A stretch of DNA of 64,000 bases from Albugo candida (taxonomy: Eukaryota > Oomycota > Peronosporomycetes > Albuginales > Albuginaceae): contig CAJNAR010000006.1 of NCBI GenBank assembly GCA_905220665.1, positions 186,001 to 250,000 on the forward strand, given 5' to 3'. Under the pieces are notes generated by a model, which was not told the DNA's origin, searched no databases, and saw only the letters and a program-made list of their open reading frames with translations. The stretch's first letter is position 1. Each line of letters opens with the position of its first letter. This document shows, piece after piece, positions 47,235-58,289 of the stretch. A program made the position numbers and the translations under genes.

Positions 47235-49290
47235 TTGTCAATCTTGACATGCTCGTTTTCTATCTCACTCACAACTCTGAGATCCGCTTACATGAAATGT
47301 ACTCCGTTTGTTGCGTGGCTGCCTTTCTCTAGCAAATTGAGAATCAGTGTCTACTTCTCCTGTTAAGCGGCATTCTGTTGGAAGAGGTCTTTGTATATTG
47401 GGCACTTTTCTTTTCTTTCACATAATGCGTGTACACGAATGCCCTCATTTCGTGATTTAGAAAACTTCTCGACCAATTCTTGAGAATCTTTGGTTCGCAT
47501 TGGTCGCGGCTGCAGTTTATTTTATCTGGAAGAGCGGAACCGTTGCGTTTCGACCAAGGCAGCACGACATCGAGTGCTCCAGCTATTTCGGTGATTTATA
47601 GCTCATTCAGCGGCCATGTTCAAATTTGCAACAAAAGGACTATGATCTCGAGCACCTTGAAAAGATGGAGCAGACATCAAAATCCAGCTCAAGGTTGTAC
47701 TTTAGCACGAAGAAATATCTCTGCTTATCCCAGAATACTTCATTTCCGACGATGGTAAGTTTATTTTGAGTAACCTGTCTCATCAGTGCTACTTATTTTC
47801 GATCCGTTCAGCTTGGATTTAGGTAATTCTTTTCGATTGCCCTTGCATGTTGGTTATAGTCATAAACGTCCAATTCCGATAATACAAACAAGTTTCACTG
47901 GATACTACCATTTGTTTACTTTCAGAATCTACTTATGAAAATTACGTCAAGCCTTCTATGACAATCCGTTCTCTGTCCATATCCCAAGAAAATGTCATGT
48001 TATCGGTAGAAGTTGAGTACTGTCGAAAGGGATGCTAGTGCTTACGCGTGGGTGATTTGATATTTACATCTCTTATCCATGCGTTATAAAAATATGGTAC
48101 AGCAATTGCTTGTAAATAGAGGTATTAGCCGAGAAGTCTAACTGAGCATGATTGTTTGAAAGATCATGTCGCACGAAAGCAAGGCTTCTGCACGCTCTCT
48201 AGTCAAGCTCGATGGATATAAAAGTGTAGACAAAACTTTTCAAAGCAAGCAATTGCACGCATAAAAGTAGTGGAATATCTGAACCAGTACGGCGACTGCT
48301 CCTAGCTCATGTATTACCCGCGCTTTTCTCGGGACTATGACAAAATACACACGATTGGATTGCCAGGGACTATTTCACTAGTGTGTAGGCTCAAGAGATA
48401 AACGCAACCATATATTTCCACGCGCTGATCCTAATCTTCGTTCAGCGGGCAATGGACAAATTCTGTCTAGCTTTAATGAAGATGTGTATCGCTTCGATTC
48501 ACAGAACATAAGACACGACGACGAACCCAAATACCGCAATTTTTAGTGCGGTTAAGGTCCATTTTTAGCTATAGAAGAAATATATCAGAGCTACATTTAG
48601 TATATTTCTTCGAGTGAACGAGATCAAGCAGCTCAAGTACCTAGACTTGACACGTCATCTAATCAATTTTCACTCGACCGTTACGTTCCAGACACGGTAT
48701 AGAAAAAGTGAATACGATCGACGAAGTTTGCTTGCAATTGTCTTCCACACGAACTATCTCCTTATACTGCTGCACTAACCACCGGCATGTTAGTCTGATT
48801 GTGAGCTAAATTGAAAATTACCTTGTTAGCGCTTCAACAATTCGACATAGTATCGCGTAGTGCAAAAAGTAGTGCGCTATTTCGCAAAGCTTCTCCACAC
48901 CGTTTCACCTGGTCGTCAGCTGTATTTTAAGCTAATGACCGACAATAGCTACATTATTCTGTCTATTTCAAGTAATCACAATATTGATACCCTGAATGAA
49001 ATTTTTGCTTATCCATTGCAAGTCATGCATAAAACAACACAATCCACCAAGCTGAGGCCGAATTGGAATATGATACGGTAATAATTTAAACTTCGCTATT
49101 ATACCATTCCAACGAATACTTTACACGTCGAGCGAGGTCTTCGATAACGAGATGATAGGTCATCATCCTCGGGTCAGCCACAAGGCAAGTAACTCTACCG
49201 TATTGTGATAAGTTGCGAGTCAAATTAGGGCAGAGCGTTTCCTTAACGAAAACATCATTTGAAGTATCTATTGATAAGATTTTGTGAAAT
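47235..49290. other. Long gap with one possible small membrane-protein remnant
   Basis: At about 47465-47690 (plus) a frame reads WFALVAAAVYFIWKSGTVAF, and a plausible intron (GTGATT...AAAAG) joins it to DYDLEHLEKMEQTSKSSS, suggesting a one-span membrane protein. I find no start or end. The rest, especially 47.8-49.2 kb, is AT-rich with nothing supported. Confidence 0.3.
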
Positions 49291-51299
49291 TTATTGGGAA
49301 TGACATAATGGTTTGAAGCCACCAAACCCATTCCGATAAAAATTGTGCAGACCAAGAACGCCCAAGCACAAACCACTCGTACCAATCACGCCGGCGAGCA
49401 TGAAAATCACAAAGGCAGTCTTCCGGTATTTTCGGATCATGAATGCGACGCCGAATTGCCCCATGATGCCAGCGAGAAATCCAATCGAGCCATACTGTAA
49501 TGCTTGTGTCCAATCAAGACTTCCCAGGATGATATACTATCATAAAATGCAGGGTGAGATGCTACGCTCAGGCAAAATGTCACTGCAGGTGTAACCTGAA
49601 TAACTGTGGCCGAAGATGTGAAAAAAATCATGGTAGATGACGTCGCTGATGCAACCTGTGGAAGACATCCAATCTCTAGGAGTAATGGCCCTTTCACCAT
49701 TCCTCCACCGATGCCTACATTTTTGTCTCAGACAAGGAGCAGCCGCACTGGCTATATCACTAACCTAGCATTCCAGCGGCGACACCAGCAAGTGTGCAGA
49801 GACCCGGATACCGCACTACGCTGTGTCTATCCCACCGTATCTCACCTTGCGCGTAGCGGTATCTACACAGCGTATATGAGCGTGACTACGTGCTGGAAGT
49901 GATGAATTTCAGACCCGCAAGACTCCAGAAAGACACGTTGCTTTAGAATTCTTTGGGCAAAGTATGCTGTGACGCCGCAGAAAAAGAGAGGCATGGATAT
50001 AATGGTTCCCCAGTATGAATAGCTGCGTAGATGCATAAGCACATCTCAAAGGTGTCATGTGAATAACTCACAAACCTTCCGCATTCAATTCCCACGACAC
50101 TCGATGCTCCATGCCCTCCTTTCACCAAAGAGACGAATATCAGACTCAGCCAAGTGAGTGATAAAACTCCCACATCGCACAAAAGATTTCTTTGAGCTGT
50201 ATGAATATTTCGTCCGATCGGGGTACTATCTATATTTTGTTTGCACGCTGACCCACGATACGAAAAGTGAGCTGAATGGCGTAAGAGACTGGGTTGAATC
50301 GTCTCACATTTATCCGGCAGTAATTGATCTTGACAGTCATCTGAAGTGAATTGATGAGCACTCTGTGTCTGCAGTTGAATCTTGATTACGAGAGGCATCA
50401 TGGAGTAAGTAATCGCCTACATACCTGGATATCTTTGCTCGATGCTTTGTTTGCTTTCAACGTTGGCGCTTTCCACTTCAAATATACAAAAGCCATGATC
50501 TGAAAATGTGCAGTTTTTTTTCGAAGTGGAAGCAGCTGCCAGTATTTGATGACGTTTCTAACTGTATCCGTCTCCTTTTGTGATTCCTGATGCAGAATAT
50601 TGTATGCTTTCTTCAACATTCGAGTACTTGTTGTATACAGCAGCCATACAAGTAGAATTTGTACCATATAATCAGGAAGAATCTGTAAAAAGCGGTCAAC
50701 AAAACAATCAAATGATGCCACTTATACGCTTACCGTGATCATAGTGACACCAATCACAGTTCCAGCGAGCGTCATTGGTTCCATCAGTAGCACGGCATCG
50801 AAATCAATGAGCCTGCGGCTTGCCACATGCGGATGTCTCCTTCTCAGATTTAGAATTAAACTGGAGATAGAAGCCCCGAATATTACTGCCTAGAAATTCC
50901 ATGACTGAAATCACATATCCAGCCTTCAATGACTTTACAAACTTTAGAGAGTGGAATGGCTTCTTGTGGAGATAAATGTAGCGTGAGGATATATAGCGGG
51001 ACTAGAAGTCCTCCACCTCCCAATCCACATCCAGATGCAAGTGCGGCTGACGCAAAGGTACCAATGACTCCAAGGATTCTCTTGACCGGGTGTATACTAT
51101 TGGCCACACACTGCTTGTTGATGCATATCCAATCGGTGTCATCACAATCACTAGTTCGAATGCATGCAATCGGCTTTAGTGGTGCATTATAAGATTTGTT
51201 TAAAGCCCTGGCCACAGCATCTGATCGGACATATTTCTCAGTATCAGCCTTTGCAATAAGAACACTTTCGATCAGCGAATAGATATGAAGGATGCGCAT
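49291..51299 (-). CDS. TauE/SafE-family membrane transporter
   Basis: This family contains sulfite/organosulfonate exporters; the substrate here is unknown. ATG at 51299; the first exons are 51299-50943 and 50889-50734, then 50682 onward, with further introns down to a stop at 49293-49291. The N-terminus is hydrophobic, then Cys-rich (IRTSDCDDTDWICINKQC), like the extracellular region of eukaryotic members. The two glycine-rich hallmark motifs are present: ALASGCGLGGGGLLVPLY and, after splicing, GMLGIGGGMVKGPLLLEI, followed by PQVASATSSTMIFFTSSA. Later segments are YIILGSLDWTQALQYGSIGF and the ending NGFGGFKPLCHSQ, typical of eukaryotic members. The loop between 50.1 and 50.6 kb, including one 60-bp intron, is my least certain part. 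The gene starts 106 bp after the stop of the upstream arginine gene. Confidence 0.8.
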
Positions 51300-51405
51300 T
51301 AAAAAGATTCGTCAATACGTTCGTTTAACTTGATTGGCATCACTGTCACAATTAATTTTTCGAAGGTAACGCTACAATAAATACTTGAAAGTGAACTTTA
51401 TAATC

Positions 51406-53520
51406 TTATAATCGAATTCCTGTTTGCTCTTGAATTCCCAAAGCTACGTTGATGTTTTGGATTGCTTGCGTTGCTGCGCCTTTCAACAGATTATCAATCG
51501 TCACGACAGTCACCAGTCTTTTTGTGTTTTCATCAAGCTGAAATCCTCCAATGATTGCATGATGCTTTTGCGCATTATCGCGAACAAGTGGAATTTCCGG
51601 CACGACTTGTACCAATGGCTCTTCCGCGTAAAACTGCTGAAAAAAGGAGCACACATCCTGTGCGCTCTTGAAAGAAGAGCTATCTTTTAGATGTGTTGAT
51701 ATAGTCAGATGAATTCCTTGAAAGAAAGGAGCAACGTGTGGCATGAAACACACGCGCGTGCCTAACTGATGCGATATTTCTTGTTCGTGAATATGATTGA
51801 CCGACTTGTAGGCCATTACGTTATCTTGCAACACCGCTGGATTGTTCGCCTTGAGCAGACCCGTTCCAGCACCGCTATAGCCTGAAATTCCGAAAATGTG
51901 AGGCGGGATGCTCAGATCGATTAGCGCATCCCCATTGCTCTTTTGTGAGCCTAGAAGTGGCAGCAATCCGAGTTGAGACCCAGTTGCATAGCAGCCTGGA
52001 TTCGCGATGTGTGTCGCATTCGCCAGCAAATCACGCTTCTTTGGGCTTTCGGGAAGGCCATACACCCATTTCGGATTAAATCGCTGGTCGGCACTGAGAT
52101 CCACAATGACTTTCTTACTCTCGATCTTATCTAGCACGGAAGCATACTGTTCGCAATGTCCATTTGGAAGTGCCAAAATCCAAACATCTACGCTTTTTGC
52201 ATATGGAGAAGTGGCAATATTATCAAGATCGAGCGTGCAAAAACGTAGGTCATGCGAAATGTTGAGCTGCTCGTTGCTGAATGGTGAATAAATGGCTGGT
52301 TCATTTGTATGTGGGTTCAATGGCGGAGATGTGGCGATATCAATTACTTTTTGGTGGTTTAGTGCTCGAGAACTAGCACAAACTAATTCCAGCTGTGAAT
52401 GCCTTCCGATCAGTCGAATAATTTCCCGTCCAACGTAACCTCGTGCTCCCAGCAGACCTACACGAAACTTTTTCAGATGTGTGTGTGCTTCAGCGGTTTG
52501 GTCTTTTTCGTTTCGAGAAGTTTGGTCTCCACGAATGCAAACCGTACCCGTGCTGCAGCTGCTCAGTATTTCACGAGACAGATCCTTTGCGGATGTTAAA
52601 GCAACTGAAGACGTCAAAGGGAGTGCTTGCAACAACGTATTGATCTCATTCAATTTCAGTAAGGTTCCTTGTCGTCCAGTATAATCGCGTGATGCAAGTT
52701 TGGCGTAATCCCGACACATCACAATCTCTTTCAATTTCGTTCCATCTTCTTCAATCCAACCGCCTTTGGAACTAACGAAAATGGTTTTAAGCGGCTGAAG
52801 CTTCATTGCGAGCTCACGTGCAGCAATATCAGCATTGATATTCAGCGTCTGCCCGTCGATACTTTCTCCCAGACACGATAATACCGGAATCTGACTACAA
52901 TTGATTGCTGATGTGATACTCTCCTCCCACACTCGTTGTACGTCTCCAACCAGTCCATACACATCCAAGTTTTTAAGCTTCGCCTCGAAGACGCCATTGG
53001 TGATGGGTCTTGCGTTGCCTCCAGCGTTCACTATGGCATCCACAAGCGTTGTATTCACTTGAAAGAAGACTTTCTTGGCGATTTGTAGAGTCTCTACGTC
53101 CGTGACCCGGCTTCCGTCAACATATTTTGGTTCCACTTTTGATTTCGCCAATAGCTCATTCATTTGCGGACCAGCTCCATGCACGACAACAGGCATCAAA
53201 CCGGCATCTTGCAAAAACAGCAGCGATTTTACCAGCACGTCTAGTTCATGCTCAATAATATCACCTCCAATCTTGATTACCGCTGTGCGGATACTTCCTG
53301 GTCGTCCATATATTTCCAAATACTCCTGAATATCGCGTTTTGACGAGACAAATTGCATCAATTCTTGTGTGATATTTCTAGACTTTGCATGCGTTGTCAT
53401 GGATGAAGCAAGCCTTACATGGCGACTAGGAAAGCAGGGTGATGAGCCCGCGAATAATGTTTGAGACCTCGGGAGCCAGGACGCACTGATGCAAGGTCGT
53501 AGCCGTAGATATGGTCGCAT
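51406..53520 (-). CDS. ARG5,6: Bifunctional acetylglutamate kinase / N-acetyl-gamma-glutamyl-phosphate reductase (mitochondrial)
   Basis: Steps 2 and 3 of arginine biosynthesis: phosphorylation of N-acetylglutamate and NADPH reduction of the product. Single exon, 704 residues. A basic, Arg/Ser-rich leader of about 40 residues suggests mitochondrial import. The kinase domain (about 55-310) has VIKIGGDIIEH, VVHGAGPQMNELL and GRQGTLLKL. The reductase (about 345-704) has the NAD(P) fold start VGLLGARGYVGREI and the catalytic Cys in IANPGCYATGSQLGLLPLL, then SGYSGAGTG. Compared with yeast Arg5,6 (863 residues), the region that normally follows the kinase, the DUF619/NAT-like domain, is missing: the kinase passes to the reductase through a linker of about 40 residues. 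Divergent from carbamoyl-phosphate synthase. Confidence 0.95.
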   Translation of the reverse strand: MRPYLRLRPCISASWLPRSQTLFAGSSPCFPSRHVRLASSMTTHAKSRNITQELMQFVSSKRDIQEYLEIYGRPGSIRTAVIKIGGDIIEHELDVLVKSLLFLQDAGLMPVVVHGAGPQMNELLAKSKVEPKYVDGSRVTDVETLQIAKKVFFQVNTTLVDAIVNAGGNARPITNGVFEAKLKNLDVYGLVGDVQRVWEESITSAINCSQIPVLSCLGESIDGQTLNINADIAARELAMKLQPLKTIFVSSKGGWIEEDGTKLKEIVMCRDYAKLASRDYTGRQGTLLKLNEINTLLQALPLTSSVALTSAKDLSREILSSCSTGTVCIRGDQTSRNEKDQTAEAHTHLKKFRVGLLGARGYVGREIIRLIGRHSQLELVCASSRALNHQKVIDIATSPPLNPHTNEPAIYSPFSNEQLNISHDLRFCTLDLDNIATSPYAKSVDVWILALPNGHCEQYASVLDKIESKKVIVDLSADQRFNPKWVYGLPESPKKRDLLANATHIANPGCYATGSQLGLLPLLGSQKSNGDALIDLSIPPHIFGISGYSGAGTGLLKANNPAVLQDNVMAYKSVNHIHEQEISHQLGTRVCFMPHVAPFFQGIHLTISTHLKDSSSFKSAQDVCSFFQQFYAEEPLVQVVPEIPLVRDNAQKHHAIIGGFQLDENTKRLVTVVTIDNLLKGAATQAIQNINVALGIQEQTGIRL

Positions 53521-53750
53521 ATTCAGCGCTTGACAAAATTGTCAAAACCTCTAGAATATAATATAAGAGTACATTTCAGGAGGGCAGTCTGAACCAGTCA
53601 TTTAGCGTTCTATGTTTATTCCCTTTGACACGTACATACATTGAACTCTATCTTCCTATACGTTGCCCGAATTCATGTAAAGACAGCAGAACCAACCATT
53701 CCTCCACAGTTTTTAATCAGCGCATTGTTGTCCGTTATTGTCACTCCAAG
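53521..53750. promoter_or_regulatory. Bidirectional promoter region between two arginine-pathway genes
   Basis: 230 bp separate the ATG of ARG5,6 (53520, leftward) from the chosen ATG of carbamoyl-phosphate synthase (53751, rightward). The right-hand frame is open back to about 53625 but has no ATG there, so I treat it as 5' UTR. I see no symmetrical operator. Confidence 0.5.
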
Positions 53751-56700
53751 ATGCTACGCGTTTCTCAGTCTCTGAGGAAGCAAGTATTTCAGAACCGAGT
53801 GACTGGTAATCGATTATGTCTGTCAACAAGTAAGAAAGTTGATCGTCGTAATGCACCACGCTTTGAGACCAAAGCAGTCTTGGAATTCGAAGATGGTTCC
53901 AAGTATCACGGATACTCCTTCGGAGCCCCACGCTCCACCTCAGGAGAGGTTGTCTTCACAACAGGGATGGTCGGCTATCCTGAAGCATTGACAGATGCAT
54001 CATTCAAAGGCCAGATTTTGAATATGACGTTCCCTATGATTGGGAACTATGGTGTTCCATGCACCAAAACACTGGATTCTATCGGACTGAATAAATACAT
54101 AGAGTCGGACCGGATCCACGCCGCCGGTATGATTGTGCAAGATTATTCTAGTGTGTATAGCCATTGGAATGCATCCAGCTCGCTATCCGAATGGCTTGTT
54201 CGTGAAAGTATTCCCGGTATTGCTGGAATCGACACAAGAGAAATCACCAAGAAGATCAGATCGAAAGGAGCTATGGCGGGCCGAATCATCATTGGCGATG
54301 AGACCCCACCTCACTTTCAAGATCCTAATCAACAAAACTTGGTCGCTATGGTATCTACAAAAGACGTGCGCATTTTTGGAAAAGGGAATCCTTTAAAAAT
54401 TCTTGCGATTGATTGTGGGATCAAATACAACATTATTCGCTCTTTGGTCTCTCGAGGCGCTGAGGTGAAGCTGGTACCGTGGAATCACGATATTGCTTCT
54501 GAAGCGCACTGGTACGATGGTCTTTTTATCAGTAATGGTCCTGGAGATCCAGCTTTACTCGAAGAGACTACTCGTCATCTTCGATCAGCGTTGAGTGCTG
54601 GAGGAGATGCAGTCAAACCCATATTTGGAATTTGTCTCGGTAATCAGCTTGTTGGTCGTGCAGTCGGTGCTGAGACATATAAGCTTCCATTTGGCAACCG
54701 TGGACACAATCAACCGGTCAACAATCTCAAGACAGGATTGAGTTATATCACATCTCAGAATCATGGTTACGCACTTGACGGGAAAAGCTTGCCGTCAGAA
54801 TGGGAAGAGCTATTTGTCAACGGCAATGATGGAACGAATGAAGGGATCATTCACAAGACGAAGCCGATGTTCACCGCTCAATTCCATCCTGAACATTGCG
54901 GTGGTCCGACCGACACAGAGTTTCTGTTTGACATCTTCTTGGACGCGGTACGACGTAAAGAGAAAGGTCCGATCACAAGTCTCGTCCGTGCTCCAGTGAT
55001 CGAACGACCTCAAGTGCAAAAGGTCTTAGTTCTTGGTTCAGGTGGTCTTTCCATCGGTCAGGCTGGTGAGTTTGATTATTCCGGATCTCAGGCGATTAAA
55101 GCGCTGAAGGAAGAAAACATCGAAACTATTCTGATCAATCCAAACATTGCATCGGTACAAACCAACATTGACAAGTCAAGCGACGCTCAAGCAAGCAATG
55201 TGTACTATCTTCCTGTGACCACGGATTTCGTCGAGCAAGTTATCAAGCGCGAACGTCCTGATGGAATATTGATCTCAATGGGTGGTCAAACTGCTCTGAA
55301 CTGCGGAGTAGAACTTCGCAACCGTGGAATCTTGCAAAAGTATGGTGTGCGTGTTTTAGGCACCCAAATTGATGTCATCGATGCTACTGAAGACCGTGAT
55401 AAATTTAACATGAAGCTCAAAGAGATTGGCGAATCGATTGCTGAGAGCTACGCAGTCAAAAGTGTGGAAGATGCTGTCATCGCTGCTCACAAGATTAAGT
55501 TCCCTGTGATGATTCGATCTGCTTTCGCACTCGGAGGACTTGGATCTGGTATTTGTGAGACAGAAAAAGATCTCCGATTGATGGCCACAAAAGCCTTCTC
55601 TGGAAGTCCTCAAATTCTGGTCGAAAGATCCATGAAAGGATGGAAAGAAGTCGAATACGAAGTTGTACGAGACGCTGCGAACAATTGTCTGACGGTATGC
55701 AATATGGAAAATTTCGACCCTCTCGGTATTCACACTGGCGAATCAATTGTCATCGCACCATCTCAAACACTTTCCAATCGTGAGTATCACATGTTGCGTG
55801 AAACAGCTATCAAAGTTGTTCGACATCTTGGGATCATTGGAGAGTGTAACATCCAATACGCATTGAACCCACACTCGGAGGAGTACTGCATTATCGAAGT
55901 TAATGCGCGTTTATCTCGGTCAAGCGCTTTGGCGTCTAAAGCTACTGGTTATCCGTTAGCTTTTGTCGCAGCAAAGCTGGCTCTTGGAATCAACCTTCCG
56001 GAACTCAAAAACTCGGTCACCAAGAGCACAACCGCATGCTTTGAACCATCGTTAGATTACTGTGTGACCAAAATACCTCGATGGGATTTATCGAAATTTG
56101 ACAATGTTAGCACCGAAATCGGATCATCCATGAAAAGTGTCGGTGAAGTCATGTCGATTGCCCGAACCTTTGAAGAAGGTATACAAAAAGCTCTCCGTAT
56201 GGTGGAGCCTTCGATTGAAGGATTTGAACCACGCAATGCTGAAATCTCTAGAGAAGAACTTGTAGGAGGTCTTTCCCGTCCGACAGACAAGAGGATCTAT
56301 CAGATAGCATATGCTTTGAAGCATGGGATTCTCAGTGTTGATGAGATTCATGATATTACCAAGATTGATATTTGGTACTTGAGTCGGCTTCAGCGGATCG
56401 TAGACTGCGATGTAAATCTCACTGATAAATCACTTGCGGATGTGACTACTCTAGAGCTTAAAGAAGCAAAACAACTCGGATTCTCGGACCGTCAACTAGC
56501 ACGGATGTTTCGATGCTCGGATGATGATGTCCGCGCTCGAAGAAAACAATGTGGAGTGGTACCTGTTGTGAAGCAAATTGATACGTTAGCCGCAGAGTAC
56601 CCAGCTCAAACGAATTACCTGTACACAACGTACAATGGTACTGAAAATGATGTAGCGGCACAGAAACCCAATGACGGCGTTTTGGTTCTTGGGAGCGGAG

Positions 56701-58289
56701 CCTACCGCATTGGAAGCTCTGTCGAGTTTGACTGGTGTGCTGTCAGCTGCATTCGTACTCTGAGAAGACTCGGCTACCGAGCTGTTATGCTCAATTACAA
56801 CCCGGAAACCGTGAGCACGGATTACGACGAGTGCAACCAGTTGTATTTTGAAGAATTATCGAAGGAACGTGTCATGGATGTCTATGAGCGTGAGGGAGTA
56901 CAAGGTGTTGTTGTTTCTGTGGGTGGTCAGATCCCAAACAATCTAGCATTGCCATTGCACAAAGTCGGAGTCAAAGTCATGGGCACGCATCCAACCATGA
57001 TCGATAGTGCTGAAGATCGATACAAGTTCTCAAAGCTGATGGATCAAGCTGGAGTTCGCCAACCCGCATGGAAAGAGTTGACCAATATGCCGGATGCCTT
57101 CAAATTTGCCAAGTCAGTCGGATATCCGTGTCTCGTAAGACCTTCCTACGTGCTCAGTGGTGCCGCTATGAATGTTGCATACAATGACCATGATTTGGAA
57201 CGTGTGCTTGGAGAAGCCGTCGACGTATCTGCCGAACATCCTGTGGTAATTACCAAATTCATTGAAGGTGCCAAAGAACTCGAACTCGATGCTGTGGCTC
57301 GAAATGGTGAAATCATTGCTGCTGCCATCTCAGAGCATGTGGAGAACGCTGGTGTTCACAGTGGAGACGCAACCTTGATTCTACCTCCTGTAGAAGCAAG
57401 CTCGTTCTACCTTAACCAAATTCGTGAATGCGGTAAGAAGATCGCAAAGGCATTGAACATTTCAGGTCCATTCAATGCTCAGTTTCTGGCAAAGGGAGCT
57501 GATGTGAGCGTTATCGAATGTAATTTGCGAGCCTCTCGATCGTTCCCATTTGTGTCCAAAACGGTGAGTGCAGATTTCATTCAGGCAGCCACTAAAGTTA
57601 TGGTTGGAGAATCCACGGAGAGCGACAATCTTCCTGCATTATTTGGGCCAAAACGGCCTGAAGGGTACGTGGGCATCAAAGCTCCCATGTTTTCTTACAC
57701 TCGTCTCGGCGGAGCCGATCCATTATTAGGCGTGGAGATGGCTTCTACCGGGGAAGTGGCGTGCTTTGGGAAGAACAGACCAGAAGCGTTCTTGAAAGCT
57801 TTGCTTTCTTCCAACTTTAAGCTTCCTAAAGAGAATATCTTGCTCTCGATGCAAGACAAATTCTCTGATGACTTTATCCACGCCGCCTACCAGCTCCACG
57901 AACTGGGATACAACTTGTTTGCGACCGAAAAAACTCACAAATTCTTGCACAAGTACGACATCCCTTCGACCAAAGTTGATTTTCCAACACACGGAGACAG
58001 CCAGCACGATGTCATCAACTTTATCAAAGAAGGCAAAATCGATCTGGTGGTGAATTTACCCAACAGCGAAAGTAAGCAATTGGAGAACAATTACCTGATC
58101 CGTCGAACCGCAGTTGATTTTTCAATTCCTGTTCTTACCAACATCAGCTTGGTTAAGATGTTTGTCGAAGCCATGGCCATTCACAAGAAGAAGCCTTTGC
58201 TTGGTTTGGATGCTGATAGCTTATTTGATTATTACGAAAGAGAAGATCGCGAAGAGAAAGCGTGGACAGGAGTGAATGAATTCCATTAG
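53751..58289 (+). CDS. CPS: Glutamine-dependent carbamoyl-phosphate synthase, fused small and large subunits, mitochondrial
   Basis: Makes carbamoyl phosphate from glutamine, bicarbonate and two ATP. ATG 53751, single exon, 1512 residues. The first 35 residues (MLRVSQSLRKQVFQNRVTG...) fit a mitochondrial presequence. The glutaminase half has the active-site Cys in FGICLGNQLVGRA (near 295) and HPEHCGGPTDTEF, so glutamine can be the nitrogen donor, unlike animal CPS I. Two ATP-grasp halves follow (VLGSGGLSIGQAGEFDYSG; VLGSGAYRIGSSVEFDW), then a C-terminal MGS-type allosteric domain with LFATEKT and NLPNSES. No ATCase or dihydroorotase is fused, so it is not the pyrimidine CAD type. The domain plan is that of CPS III. 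Divergent partner: ARG5,6. Confidence 0.95.
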   Translation: MLRVSQSLRKQVFQNRVTGNRLCLSTSKKVDRRNAPRFETKAVLEFEDGSKYHGYSFGAPRSTSGEVVFTTGMVGYPEALTDASFKGQILNMTFPMIGNYGVPCTKTLDSIGLNKYIESDRIHAAGMIVQDYSSVYSHWNASSSLSEWLVRESIPGIAGIDTREITKKIRSKGAMAGRIIIGDETPPHFQDPNQQNLVAMVSTKDVRIFGKGNPLKILAIDCGIKYNIIRSLVSRGAEVKLVPWNHDIASEAHWYDGLFISNGPGDPALLEETTRHLRSALSAGGDAVKPIFGICLGNQLVGRAVGAETYKLPFGNRGHNQPVNNLKTGLSYITSQNHGYALDGKSLPSEWEELFVNGNDGTNEGIIHKTKPMFTAQFHPEHCGGPTDTEFLFDIFLDAVRRKEKGPITSLVRAPVIERPQVQKVLVLGSGGLSIGQAGEFDYSGSQAIKALKEENIETILINPNIASVQTNIDKSSDAQASNVYYLPVTTDFVEQVIKRERPDGILISMGGQTALNCGVELRNRGILQKYGVRVLGTQIDVIDATEDRDKFNMKLKEIGESIAESYAVKSVEDAVIAAHKIKFPVMIRSAFALGGLGSGICETEKDLRLMATKAFSGSPQILVERSMKGWKEVEYEVVRDAANNCLTVCNMENFDPLGIHTGESIVIAPSQTLSNREYHMLRETAIKVVRHLGIIGECNIQYALNPHSEEYCIIEVNARLSRSSALASKATGYPLAFVAAKLALGINLPELKNSVTKSTTACFEPSLDYCVTKIPRWDLSKFDNVSTEIGSSMKSVGEVMSIARTFEEGIQKALRMVEPSIEGFEPRNAEISREELVGGLSRPTDKRIYQIAYALKHGILSVDEIHDITKIDIWYLSRLQRIVDCDVNLTDKSLADVTTLELKEAKQLGFSDRQLARMFRCSDDDVRARRKQCGVVPVVKQIDTLAAEYPAQTNYLYTTYNGTENDVAAQKPNDGVLVLGSGAYRIGSSVEFDWCAVSCIRTLRRLGYRAVMLNYNPETVSTDYDECNQLYFEELSKERVMDVYEREGVQGVVVSVGGQIPNNLALPLHKVGVKVMGTHPTMIDSAEDRYKFSKLMDQAGVRQPAWKELTNMPDAFKFAKSVGYPCLVRPSYVLSGAAMNVAYNDHDLERVLGEAVDVSAEHPVVITKFIEGAKELELDAVARNGEIIAAAISEHVENAGVHSGDATLILPPVEASSFYLNQIRECGKKIAKALNISGPFNAQFLAKGADVSVIECNLRASRSFPFVSKTVSADFIQAATKVMVGESTESDNLPALFGPKRPEGYVGIKAPMFSYTRLGGADPLLGVEMASTGEVACFGKNRPEAFLKALLSSNFKLPKENILLSMQDKFSDDFIHAAYQLHELGYNLFATEKTHKFLHKYDIPSTKVDFPTHGDSQHDVINFIKEGKIDLVVNLPNSESKQLENNYLIRRTAVDFSIPVLTNISLVKMFVEAMAIHKKKPLLGLDADSLFDYYEREDREEKAWTGVNEFH

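Noticed and set aside
49086..49385. Minus-strand hydrophobic frame overlapping the end of the TauE/SafE gene
   Set aside because: It is another frame of the last exon; the frame ending at 49291 carries the conserved GVIGTSGLCLGVLGLHNF and the expected short C-terminus.
53625..53750. N-terminal extension of carbamoyl-phosphate synthase
   Set aside because: The frame is open but starts at TTG; the ATG at 53751 begins a good mitochondrial presequence.
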